Part shown: positions 49,516 to 57,209 of the stretch, one piece after another
Layout of the letters: each line of letters starts with the position of its first letter
Position numbering within the stretch: the stretch's first letter is position 1
DNA from: JACVRW01 sp034664085
GTDB taxonomy: Bacteria; Actinomycetota; Thermoleophilia; Solirubrobacterales; Thermoleophilaceae
Length of the DNA stretch: 64,000 bases
Assembly: GCA_034664085.1 (NCBI GenBank)
Contig: JAXDII010000100.1
Coordinates: 1 to 64,000 of the forward strand
Direction: 5' to 3'
Made by a program: the position numbers and the translations under genes
Notes under the pieces: generated by a model
The model's database searches: none
What the model was told of the DNA's origin: nothing
The model's input: the letters and a program-made list of their open reading frames with translations, nothing else

Positions 49516-51614
49516 GGCGTCGCCGCCTCTCGCTCCGCCGGCGACTCGGGCATCCGCCCCACTCCGCGCTGGACCAGCACGAGGTTGCCGTCCGCGTCGG
49601 CGCGCGCGTCGAAGCCCTCCGGCACGAGCACCGTGCTGGCGGCGCTGTCGACGAGGGCCGGCCCGGCGAAGCTGTGGCCGGCCCGCAGCAGCTCCCGGCG
49701 GTAGACCGGCACCGGCCGCCGGTCGCCCCCGGTGCGCGCGCTGCGCTCGCCGATCTGCGCCTCGGACAGCGCCGGCGGGTCCCCGCCGGGCGCGGCCGGC
49801 TCGGCGGCCGCTGCCTGCGGGACGCTGCCGCGCAGGTGGCATTCGAGGATCTCGACCATGCGCCAGGGCAGCGAGTAGCCGTAGAGCTCGCGGTAGCGCT
49901 CGTGGAAGGCGGTCTCCACCGACCCGCGGGCGGCGCCGTCGAGCTCGCGGTCGGGCAGCTCGACAGAGATCTCGTGGAACTGGCCGAGGTAGCGCATGGC
50001 GAGCGAGCGCTGGAACTCGATCTGGGGCGCCTCGATCCCGGTGCGGCCGAACGCGGCCACCTGCGCCTCGACCAGCTCACCGAAGGTCGCGTTGATCTCG
50101 TCGGCGGTGACGGCGGTGCGATCCCACACGCCGGCCATCGTCAGCTCGCGCCCGACGTCCATCGTCAGCATCCCCATGGCGCTCAGCACGGGCGCCGTCG
50201 CCGGGCAGATCACCTCGGGAATCCCGAGCTGCCGCGCGATCTCGGCGCCGTGGATGCCGCCCGCGCCGCCGCCGGCGACCATCACGAAGCTGCGCACGTC
50301 GAGGCCCTTCTTGGTGCACACCTCGGTGACCGCGTCGGCCATCACGCCGGTGACCGTCTTGAAGATCGCCTCGGCCGCCTGTTCCACGTCCAGCCCGAGC
50401 GGCTCGCCGACCGACGCTATCGCCGCGCGCGCGTGGTCCACGTCCAGCTGCAGCTCGCCGCCGAGGAAGTAGTCGGCCGGCACGTAGCCGAGCACCAGGT
50501 CGGCGTCCGTGACCGTGGGCAGCTCGGAGCGTCCGTAGGCGGCCGGCCCCGGATCCGCGCCGGCGCTCTGGGGCCCGACCCGAAGCAGGCCGAGGCCGTC
50601 GATCCATGCGATCGACCCGCCCCCCGCTCCGATCGCCCCGACGTCGACCATCTTGTTGGCGACCCGCTCCTCCCCGACCCACGCCTCCTTGGTGGTCGGG
50701 ATGCGGCCGTCGCGGATCACGCACATGTCGAAGCTCGTGCCGCCCATGTCGACCTCGAGGATGTCGCGGTGCCCGAGCCGGCCGGCGATGCGCAGCGCCG
50801 CGGAGGGCGCCGCCGCGGGCCCCGACACCAGCAGCTCGGCGGCCCGCTCGTGGCACTCCTCGACCGCCTGCATGAGCGCGCCGCTCAGCATGATCAGCAG
50901 CGCGCCCTGGAGTCCGTTGCTGCGCAGCCTGGCCTCGAGCTCGCGCAGGTAGCGCGAGACCGATGGGCCGATGTAGGCGCTCACGACGGTCGTGGAGAAG
51001 CGCTCGAACTCGCCCAGCGTGGGCAGGATCTCGTGCGAGCAGACGACGTACGTCTCGGGGCTGCGCTCCTGCACGATCGCCTTCGCGCGCCGCTCGTTCT
51101 CGGGATTGGCGTAGGAGTGGACGAACCCGATCGCGATCGCGTCGCAGCCGTCGGCGACCAGCCGGTCCACGGCCGCGGCGGTGGCCTGCTCGTCCAGCGG
51201 CTGCTCGACCTCGCCCGTGTAGAGGGTGCGCTCGGGCAGGCCGAGCCTGCGGGCTCGCGGCACGAGCGGGCGGTAGGCCGGCTTGAACTGGTCGAACATC
51301 GAGGTGCCGAGGTTGCGGATGCCGCGCCTGATCTCGATCACGTCGCGAAAGCCGGCGGTCGTCAGCAGCCCGGTCTGCGCCCCTCGGCCCGTGAGCAGGA
51401 CGTTGGTGGCCAGCGTCGTGCCGTGCACCAGGCGCTCGACACGCCCGAGGAACGCCTCGAGCGGCTCGTCGCCGGCGGCCTTGGCGAGGACGTCGAGCAC
51501 CCCGCGGGGCGGATCGTCCGGCGTGGTCGGGCTCTTGTGGAGGCGCTGCCCATGCTCGTCCTCGACCACGCAGTCGGTGAAGGTCCCGCCGATGTCGACC
51601 GAGATTCTCACCAC
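49512..51614 (-). CDS. Hydantoinase A/oxoprolinase family protein (HyuA), set 1
   Basis: A 700-residue ASKHA-fold ATPase subunit. The phosphate loop VDIGGTFTDCV is at residues 6-16, GTTLATNVLL and GFRDVIEIRR follow, and the second nucleotide motif is VDMGGTSFDM. It phosphorylates the substrate so that the HyuB partner can open or carboxylate it. It starts with tandem GTG codons, only 12 bp after the AAATATACCT site, so the transcript may be nearly leaderless. First gene of the HyuA-HyuB-Rieske operon. Confidence 0.92.
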   Translation of the reverse strand: MVRISVDIGGTFTDCVVEDEHGQRLHKSPTTPDDPPRGVLDVLAKAAGDEPLEAFLGRVERLVHGTTLATNVLLTGRGAQTGLLTTAGFRDVIEIRRGIRNLGTSMFDQFKPAYRPLVPRARRLGLPERTLYTGEVEQPLDEQATAAAVDRLVADGCDAIAIGFVHSYANPENERRAKAIVQERSPETYVVCSHEILPTLGEFERFSTTVVSAYIGPSVSRYLRELEARLRSNGLQGALLIMLSGALMQAVEECHERAAELLVSGPAAAPSAALRIAGRLGHRDILEVDMGGTSFDMCVIRDGRIPTTKEAWVGEERVANKMVDVGAIGAGGGSIAWIDGLGLLRVGPQSAGADPGPAAYGRSELPTVTDADLVLGYVPADYFLGGELQLDVDHARAAIASVGEPLGLDVEQAAEAIFKTVTGVMADAVTEVCTKKGLDVRSFVMVAGGGAGGIHGAEIARQLGIPEVICPATAPVLSAMGMLTMDVGRELTMAGVWDRTAVTADEINATFGELVEAQVAAFGRTGIEAPQIEFQRSLAMRYLGQFHEISVELPDRELDGAARGSVETAFHERYRELYGYSLPWRMVEILECHLRGSVPQAAAAEPAAPGGDPPALSEAQIGERSARTGGDRRPVPVYRRELLRAGHSFAGPALVDSAASTVLVPEGFDARADADGNLVLVQRGVGRMPESPAEREAATP

Positions 51615-51625
51615 GCCCCGTCGCG

Positions 51626-51635
51626 AAATATACCT
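51626..51635. promoter_or_regulatory. AGGTATATTT motif between HyuA set 1 and YdcZ-like gene
   Basis: AAATATACCT on the plus strand (AGGTATATTT on the minus) lies 11 bp before the HyuA start and 63 bp before the divergent carrier gene. It is a weaker match to the shared motif (the final positions differ) but keeps the GTATAT core. TATATT could be the -10 for a near-leaderless hyuA transcript. Confidence 0.35.
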
Positions 51636-51698
51636 GACAGATGTCCAAATTGTTTGCGGTTAGGCGAGTGCCCGGCCCCCCGGTACGCTGCCCCGCCG

Positions 51699-52154
51699 GT
51701 GAATCTCTCGGTCGCAACGATGCTCGCGCTGGCCGCCACCCTGGCGGTGGGAGCGCTGCTGGCCTTGCAGCCCCCGGTCAACGCGGAGCTGGCACGGCGC
51801 ACGGGCGACGTGGGAGCCGCGCTGGTGAGCTCCGGGATCACCACAGTGGTGCTCGGGGTGATCCTGTTCGCGTTCGGCGACCCGGGCTCCCTGCGCGGGC
51901 TCAGCGGCGTGCCGGTCGGGCTGCTAGCGGGCGGCCTCTTTGGCGTAGCCATCCTCTTGGTCACGCTGATCGCCGTGCGGCACCTCGGCGCCGGCGGAGT
52001 GGCGGCGGCCGCGATCGCATCGCAGCTGACCGTCGCGGCGATCCTGGACGCCACCGGGGTGCTGGGGCTGGAGCGGACGCCGCTGACGCCGCTACGGCTG
52101 CTCGGCATCGCAGCCCTGCTCGTCGGTGTCGCGCTGCTGGTCACGACCAGGTAG
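51699..52154 (+). CDS. YdcZ-type DMT-family transporter
   Basis: A 151-residue membrane protein with five hydrophobic segments: TMLALAATLAVGALLALQPPVNAELARRTGDVGAALVS, GLFGVAILLVTLIAVRHLGAGGVAAAAIASQLTVAAILD and a last helix. This is the pattern of the YdcZ (DUF606) half-size DMT carriers, which act as dimers. GTG at 51699 is the preferred start; ATG 51720 is inside the first helix. It diverges from HyuA set 1 and may carry the same compound. Confidence 0.82.
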   Translation: MNLSVATMLALAATLAVGALLALQPPVNAELARRTGDVGAALVSSGITTVVLGVILFAFGDPGSLRGLSGVPVGLLAGGLFGVAILLVTLIAVRHLGAGGVAAAAIASQLTVAAILDATGVLGLERTPLTPLRLLGIAALLVGVALLVTTR

Positions 52155-52172
52155 GCGCCGCGGCACGATCGG

Positions 52173-52182
52173 TAGTATATCA
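52173..52182. promoter_or_regulatory. TAGTATATCA motif upstream of SDR gene
   Basis: TAGTATATCA followed by CTGA; the 14-base TAGTATATCACTGA is identical to the minus-strand reading of the EamA-facing site near 40559. It lies 86 bp before the SDR start and 36 bp before a possible leader peptide. One of the two best matches to the shared motif. Confidence 0.5.
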
Positions 52183-52218
52183 CTGAGAAGGTTTCTCGTA
52201 CACTAGGAGGCCCAGCTG

Positions 52219-52263
52219 ATGTACGGAGTCCCGGCGTTCCACCCCGCACGAGGCGTGCGATGA
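52219..52263 (+). CDS. Possible 14-codon leader peptide upstream of SDR
   Basis: ATG at 52219 follows AGGAGG (52205-52210), the best ribosome site in this region, and encodes MYGVPAFHPARGVR. Its TGA overlaps the SDR ATG (ATGA), so it would couple translation into the SDR. The SDR itself has only a weak GAGG. Whether the peptide has any role beyond ribosome loading is unknown. Confidence 0.4.
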   Translation: MYGVPAFHPARGVR

Positions 52264-53099
52264 CCGCCCCGGACCTCGGCGAGGCGACGATCGGCCAGCT
52301 GATCTCGCTCGACGGCCGAGCCGCGGTCGTCACCGGCGCGGGCCAGGGGATCGGGCGCGCCGTCGCGCGCCGCTACGCGGAAGCGGGCGCGAACGTGGTG
52401 GTGGCGGATCTCAACGGCGAGGCGGCCGCGGAGGCGGCCACGCAGCTGTCCGAGCAGTTCGGCGTCGAGGTGCTGGGGCGGGCCGTGGACGTCACCTCGC
52501 GGGAGTCGGTGCGCGAGCTGGCCGCGTCCGTCGCGGCGCACTTCGGCCGGCTCGACATCTGGGCCAACCTCGCCGCGGTGTACCCGATGCGCGAGGAGCA
52601 GTTCGTCGACCTGCTCGACTTCCCGCTCGAGGAGTGGGAACGGACCCTGACGATCAACCTCACGGGCTCCTTCCTCTGCTCCCAGGCGGCGGCCCGCGAG
52701 ATGGTCGCGGCCGGCAACGGCGGGGTGATCATCAACACCACGACCACCGTCGTGGACCGCTATCCCGGCCACATCGGGATGGTCGCGTACTCGGCCTCGA
52801 AGGGCGGCATCGAGCAGCTCACCAAGATCCTCGCCGGGGAGCTGGGGCCGCGGGGCATCAGGGCATATGCGCTCAAGCCCACCGTCGTGGCGACCGAGGG
52901 CATGGCCGAGCACTTGGTCAGCCTGTCCCGCGTGATGGGGGTCGAGGAGCCCTTCGCGGAGCTGGCGAAAGCGATGCCGCTGCGTCGGCTCGGCCTGCCC
53001 GACGACATCGCGCGCGTGGCGCTGTTCGCGGCCTCCGATCTGTCCGCCTTCATGACCGGCTGCGTGCTCCCGGCGGACGGCGGCGAGCTGCTGGTCTGA
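52260..53099 (+). CDS. Short-chain dehydrogenase/reductase
   Basis: A 279-residue classical SDR. The cofactor loop is TGAGQGIGRA, NLAAVYP replaces the usual NNAG, and the catalytic residues are seen in INTTTTVVDRYPGHIGMVAYSASKGG (Tyr, Lys; the serine position is Thr-rich). C-terminal LPADGGELLV is standard. It would oxidise a hydroxyl or dihydrodiol intermediate; after a Rieske oxygenase, a cis-dihydrodiol dehydrogenase role is attractive but unproven. It begins by overlap with a possible leader peptide. Confidence 0.88.
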   Translation: MTAPDLGEATIGQLISLDGRAAVVTGAGQGIGRAVARRYAEAGANVVVADLNGEAAAEAATQLSEQFGVEVLGRAVDVTSRESVRELAASVAAHFGRLDIWANLAAVYPMREEQFVDLLDFPLEEWERTLTINLTGSFLCSQAAAREMVAAGNGGVIINTTTTVVDRYPGHIGMVAYSASKGGIEQLTKILAGELGPRGIRAYALKPTVVATEGMAEHLVSLSRVMGVEEPFAELAKAMPLRRLGLPDDIARVALFAASDLSAFMTGCVLPADGGELLV

Positions 53100-53133
53100 C
53101 CGGCCGCGACGTTGACCTGGACCCGCCCGAGAG

Positions 53134-53143
53134 TTATATATCG
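53134..53143. promoter_or_regulatory. TTATATATCG motif upstream of methyltransferase
   Basis: TTATATATCG followed by CTGACA resembles the TATATC-A-CTGA sites at 40559 and 52173. It lies 40 bp before the preferred methyltransferase ATG at 53184, in the 84-bp gap after the SDR gene. Weaker match; a -10 role is equally possible. Confidence 0.35.
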
Positions 53144-53183
53144 CTGACACGCGATGTCATATTTCGAGCGGGAGAGGGAGCGC

Positions 53184-54059
53184 ATGGCCGAGAACTCGCA
53201 GTACCGCCAGGGGGATTACCTGCTCGGGATCGAGGGCCTCGCGCTCTTGCGCGGCGGCACGCGCAAGCACTTCGACAGCCTCGAGCGGCGCCGGTCGGAG
53301 ATCCAGCAGATCATCTCCGGCTTCGAGCAGCCGCCCTACTCGATCCGGCGCGACTTCCCCGAGGCCGCCATCGACACCGGCTACACGATCTGGGCGGACA
53401 CCTACGACCCGCCCAGCGAGGACGATCACGACCCGATCATCCAGCTCGAGCAGCCGGTCATGCGCGCGCTCATGGATGGGCTGCCCGACGGCCCGGTGCT
53501 GGACGCCGGCTGCGGCACCGGCCGCCACACGGCCTACCTCGTCGAGGCCGGCCGCGAGGTGGTCGGGGTCGACCCGGTCGAGGCGATGCTCGATCAGGCG
53601 CGCAAGAAGCTGCCCTCGGTCGATCTGCGCAAGGGCGATCTGGAATCGCTGCCGGTCGAGGACGGCTCGTTCGACTCGGTGATCTGCGGGCTGGCCTTCA
53701 GCCACCTGCCGGAGATCGGTCCGGCGATCGCGGAGCTGGCCCGCGTGCTGCGGCCCGGCGGCCGGGCGATCATCTCCGCCCCCCACCCGTTCATCACCGC
53801 CGTGCTGGGCTGGCGCGCGCCGGTCATCGACGCGGAGGGCAACGGCTCGGAGATGCCCGAGTACGAGCACCTCCACGGCGAGTACATCGCCGAGTTCGTG
53901 CGCGCGGGCTTCACCGTCCTCCAGTGCATCGAGCCGCGGCTCACGCCGGACCAGGCGAAGTGGAGCCCGGAGGGCAAGCCCGGTGAGGAGGACGAGGCGC
54001 TGGAGCAGGCGCTGGCCGGCCAGCCCGGCGTGTTCGTGTGGGAGGTCGCTCGGAGCTAG
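53184..54059 (+). CDS. Class I SAM-dependent methyltransferase
   Basis: A 291-residue methyltransferase. After about 100 residues of unassigned N-terminal region, the SAM-binding motif I is VLDAGCGTGRHT, followed by EVVGVDPVEAMLDQARKK, GDLESLPVEDGSFDSVIC and LARVLRPGGRAIIS. The target is unknown; small-molecule or quinone/phenol methylation is usual for this type. ATG 53184 is preferred for its GGGAGAGGGAG site; ATG 53154 would add ten charged residues. It ends 7 bp from the convergent aldehyde dehydrogenase. Confidence 0.85.
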   Translation: MAENSQYRQGDYLLGIEGLALLRGGTRKHFDSLERRRSEIQQIISGFEQPPYSIRRDFPEAAIDTGYTIWADTYDPPSEDDHDPIIQLEQPVMRALMDGLPDGPVLDAGCGTGRHTAYLVEAGREVVGVDPVEAMLDQARKKLPSVDLRKGDLESLPVEDGSFDSVICGLAFSHLPEIGPAIAELARVLRPGGRAIISAPHPFITAVLGWRAPVIDAEGNGSEMPEYEHLHGEYIAEFVRAGFTVLQCIEPRLTPDQAKWSPEGKPGEEDEALEQALAGQPGVFVWEVARS

Positions 54060-54066
54060 GAGCGGG

Positions 54067-55503
54067 TCAGGAGAGCGGCGCGTCCTCGTAGACCGTGACG
54101 GTCTCGGTGTAGAACTCGATCGCCGCGCGACCCTGCTCGTGCGGCCCCCAGCCGGAGCTCTTCAGGCCCCCGAACGGCACGTGCGGGTCGGACCCGGGCG
54201 TCGGCGAGTTCACGTGCAGGATGCCGGCCTGGAGCTCGCCCGCGAAGCGCTGCGCCGCGCGCAGGTCGCGCGTGAAGATCGAGGCGGCGAGCCCGAACGG
54301 CACCGCGTTGGCCCGCTCGAGCACCTCGTCGAGCCCCGAGTAGGGATATAGGGAGGTGACCGGGCCGAAGACCTCCTCGCAGGAGAGATAGGCGTCGTCG
54401 GCTAGGCCCTCGAACACCGTCGGGGCGATCAGGTACCCCGTGTCGTCGGCGCGCTCCCCGCCGGCGATCGCGGTCCCGCCCTCGGAGCGGCCGCGCTCGA
54501 CCGCCGCGAGCACCTCCTGCATGGGCCCTTCGGCGACCACCGGCCCGACCTCGGTGGCGGGGTCGGCGGGGTCGCCCACGGCTCCGCGGCCAATCCGCTC
54601 CAACAGCAGCTCGCGGAAGCGGCCGTAGACGTCGTCGTGGACGTAGATGCGGCGCGTGGCGGTGCACTTCTGCCCCGCCGACCAGAACGCCCCTGCGTAG
54701 GCGGCCTCCGCGGCGCGCTCGAGCTCGGCGTCCGCCGCGACGATCAGCGGGCTGTGTCCGCCCAGCTCCAGCTGCACCCGGCAGCCGCGGGCGGTTGCCT
54801 GGTCGCGCACCGAGTGGCCGACCGGCACCGAGCCGGTGAACGAGATCGCGCGGACGCCCGGGTTGGCGACCAGCTCGGCGCCGACCTTCGAGCCCGCTCC
54901 GGTCAGCACGTTGAGCACGCCGGAAGGAAGCTGTGCCTCGGCGAAGCACTCGGCCAGGTGCAGCCCGGTGCGCGGCGCCTCGTACCCGAGCTTGAGGACG
55001 ACGGTGTTGCCGCAGATCAGCGCCGGCGCGAGCTTCCACGCGGGGATCGCGAACGGGAAGTTCCAGGGCGTGATCAGGCCGACCACTCCGAGCGGGCGCC
55101 TGATCGTGTAGAGCCGCTGGTTCGCCACCGACGGCTCGTAGACCTCGCCCGCCGGCCGCCACGCCTCGCCGGCGGAGAAGCGCAGGATCGCGGCCACGCG
55201 CCCGGCCTCCATGCGGGCCTCGCGCAGCGGCTTGCCCATCTCGGCGGTCATGTCCTGCGCGATCCGCTCGGCGCGGGCCTCGACGGCGTCGGCGGCCCGG
55301 TAGAAGCACGCCGCCCGCTGCCCCGCCGGCAGCGCAGCCCAGGCCGGGAAGGCCGCGGCGGCCGCGTCCACGGCCGCCCGGGCGTCGTCCGCCGTCGACG
55401 CTGGGTAGACGCCGGCCACCTCGTCCGGGCGCCATGGGTTGCGCTTCTCGTAGGTCTCGCCGGACTCGCTGTCGCGCCACTCGCCGGCCACGTAGTTCTT
55501 CAT
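54067..55503 (-). CDS. Aldehyde dehydrogenase (second)
   Basis: A 478-residue ALDH. TPWNFPFAIPAWKLAPAL holds the oxyanion asparagine, LELGGHSP the base glutamate, and C280 in AGQKCTATRR the nucleophile. EEVFGPV and HVPFGGLKSSGWGPHEQG are conserved. The substrate may be the aldehyde released by the ThDP enzyme encoded immediately upstream, with the usual 2-oxoacid to aldehyde to acid sequence. The ATG at 55503 overlaps that gene's TGA and has AAGGAG inside it. Last gene of the second HyuAB operon. Confidence 0.92.
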   Translation of the reverse strand: MKNYVAGEWRDSESGETYEKRNPWRPDEVAGVYPASTADDARAAVDAAAAAFPAWAALPAGQRAACFYRAADAVEARAERIAQDMTAEMGKPLREARMEAGRVAAILRFSAGEAWRPAGEVYEPSVANQRLYTIRRPLGVVGLITPWNFPFAIPAWKLAPALICGNTVVLKLGYEAPRTGLHLAECFAEAQLPSGVLNVLTGAGSKVGAELVANPGVRAISFTGSVPVGHSVRDQATARGCRVQLELGGHSPLIVAADAELERAAEAAYAGAFWSAGQKCTATRRIYVHDDVYGRFRELLLERIGRGAVGDPADPATEVGPVVAEGPMQEVLAAVERGRSEGGTAIAGGERADDTGYLIAPTVFEGLADDAYLSCEEVFGPVTSLYPYSGLDEVLERANAVPFGLAASIFTRDLRAAQRFAGELQAGILHVNSPTPGSDPHVPFGGLKSSGWGPHEQGRAAIEFYTETVTVYEDAPLS

Positions 55504-57209
55504 CACGCTCTCCTTCGATACCAGCTCGGCGACGTGGTCGGCGGCGGGTCGAGCGCCGCCCGCACCACGATCATCGACGGCCGCCCGTTGGAGAGGTGGC
55601 GCTCCAGCGCCCCGGCCAGCGAGGTGCCGAGGTCCTCCACCTCCTCCGCCTCGACGCCAAACGCGGTGGCCAGCGCGACGAAGTCGGGGGTGTGCAGCTC
55701 GGTGCCGAACGTGTCCTCGCCCGCCAGGCGCTGATCGAAGCGCAGCATCCCGTAGCCGCCGTCGTCGACGAGCAGGACCGTGACGGGGATGTTGTCCTGC
55801 GCCGCCGTGGCCAGCTCCCCGCACGCGAACAGGAAGCCGCCATCGCCGCAGACGCTCAGCACCGGCGCCGGCTGGGCCAGCGCCGCGCCGAGGCTGGCCG
55901 GGAACCCGAAGCCGAGCGTGCCCCAGCCCATCGGGTAGCCGAGCTTCCGCGGCCCCGCGACGGGGTGGAAGGCGCCCAGCCAGTAGCCGGGGATGCACAT
56001 GTCGCAGAACAGGACGGCCTCGGCGGGCAGCGCGTCGCGCACGGTCGACAGCAGGGTGGCCGCCTCGGGGTGCTCCGCCTCCAGGCGCGCCATCACCTCC
56101 TCGCGCAGCTGCGCCAGCCGCGCCCCGACGGCCTGGACCCCGTCCCGGGCCTCGAGCCGCCTGGCGAGCATCCCGCACAGGTCGGCGGCCTCGCCCACCA
56201 GGACGGCGTCGGCCCCGTAGTTCTTGGTCCCGTCTGCCGGGTCGACGTTGATCACCACCAGCCGCGGCGGCCGCGGCTGGAGCCAGTTCTGGGTCATCAT
56301 CCCGTCGAAGTCGGTTCCGACGGCCACCACCACGTCGGCCTCGTCCCACAGCGCCCCGACCTCCGGGACGTGGGGCGGCAGCCCGACCCGGCAGGGGTGC
56401 TCCAGCGGCATGAGGCCGCGCCCCAGGTAGGTCTCGATGACCGGCGCGGCCAGCGCGGTCGCCAGCCGTCCGACGGCGTCGCCGGCCCCGCCGCGCAGCG
56501 CCCCGCCTCCGGCCCAGATCAGCGGCCGCTCCGCACCGGCGAGCAGCGCCGCGACCTCGTCGATCGAGGCGACGGCCTCCGTCGCAGAGGCCTCTGCGGG
56601 CTCGGGCCCGACACCGAGGCGGCTCGGCAGCGACCCGGCGGCGGGCTCCGGCCCGGCGGCGAGCGGAGCCTTCAGCAGGTCGGTCGGGATCTCGAGGTAG
56701 ACGGGGCCCGACGACGGCGCCAGCGCGATACGGATCGCCTCGGCCGCCAGTACCGGCAGCTCCTCCACGCGCGTGACGCGCAGCGCCGCCTTCACGACGG
56801 GAGCGAACATCCCCGCCTGGTCGCGCGTCTCGTGGAGCACGCCGCGGTGCACGCCGGGACGGCGCAGCGCCGCCGCGATGTCCGTGGCGATCACCAGCAC
56901 CGGCGATTTGGACTCCATCGCCTCGCCCGTGGCGCCCAGCGCGTTTGCCGCCCCGGGCCCGGTCGTGGTGATCGCCACGCCGAGGCGGCCTGTGGCGCGC
57001 GCCGACCCGTCGGCGGCGTACACCGCCGTCTGCTCGTGGCGAACGCCGACCAGCCGGATGCCGGAGCGCTGCAGCGCCGCCCACAGCGGCAGGTTGTGCA
57101 CGCCGGGCAGGCCGAACGCCTGCTCGACGCCGGCGCTCTCCAGGACGGCGAGCAGGGCTTCGGCGCCGTTGGCCGGCGCCGCGGCCGTGGCCGTGGCCGT
57201 GGCGGCCAT
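55503..57209 (-). CDS. ThDP-dependent enzyme (acetolactate synthase / 2-oxoacid decarboxylase family)
   Basis: A 568-residue three-domain ThDP enzyme. The catalytic glutamate is E59 in VRHEQTAVYAADG. The central FAD/nucleotide-like domain and the ThDP motif CGDGGFLFACGELATAAQ...VDDGGYG follow; Asp replaces the usual Asn after the hydrophobic strand. It likely decarboxylates or ligates a 2-oxoacid produced by the adjacent D-2-hydroxyacid dehydrogenase, passing an aldehyde to the ALDH. The N-terminus starts with an Ala-Thr repeat encoded by GGCCGT units. Start shares a base with the upstream TGA. Confidence 0.85.
   Translation of the reverse strand: MAATATATAAAPANGAEALLAVLESAGVEQAFGLPGVHNLPLWAALQRSGIRLVGVRHEQTAVYAADGSARATGRLGVAITTTGPGAANALGATGEAMESKSPVLVIATDIAAALRRPGVHRGVLHETRDQAGMFAPVVKAALRVTRVEELPVLAAEAIRIALAPSSGPVYLEIPTDLLKAPLAAGPEPAAGSLPSRLGVGPEPAEASATEAVASIDEVAALLAGAERPLIWAGGGALRGGAGDAVGRLATALAAPVIETYLGRGLMPLEHPCRVGLPPHVPEVGALWDEADVVVAVGTDFDGMMTQNWLQPRPPRLVVINVDPADGTKNYGADAVLVGEAADLCGMLARRLEARDGVQAVGARLAQLREEVMARLEAEHPEAATLLSTVRDALPAEAVLFCDMCIPGYWLGAFHPVAGPRKLGYPMGWGTLGFGFPASLGAALAQPAPVLSVCGDGGFLFACGELATAAQDNIPVTVLLVDDGGYGMLRFDQRLAGEDTFGTELHTPDFVALATAFGVEAEEVEDLGTSLAGALERHLSNGRPSMIVVRAALDPPPTTSPSWYRRRA

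Noticed and set aside
47686..51614. Acetone carboxylase
   Set aside because: HyuA/HyuB are homologous to its beta and alpha subunits, but the small gamma subunit is missing; the same holds for the pair at 58321-62180.
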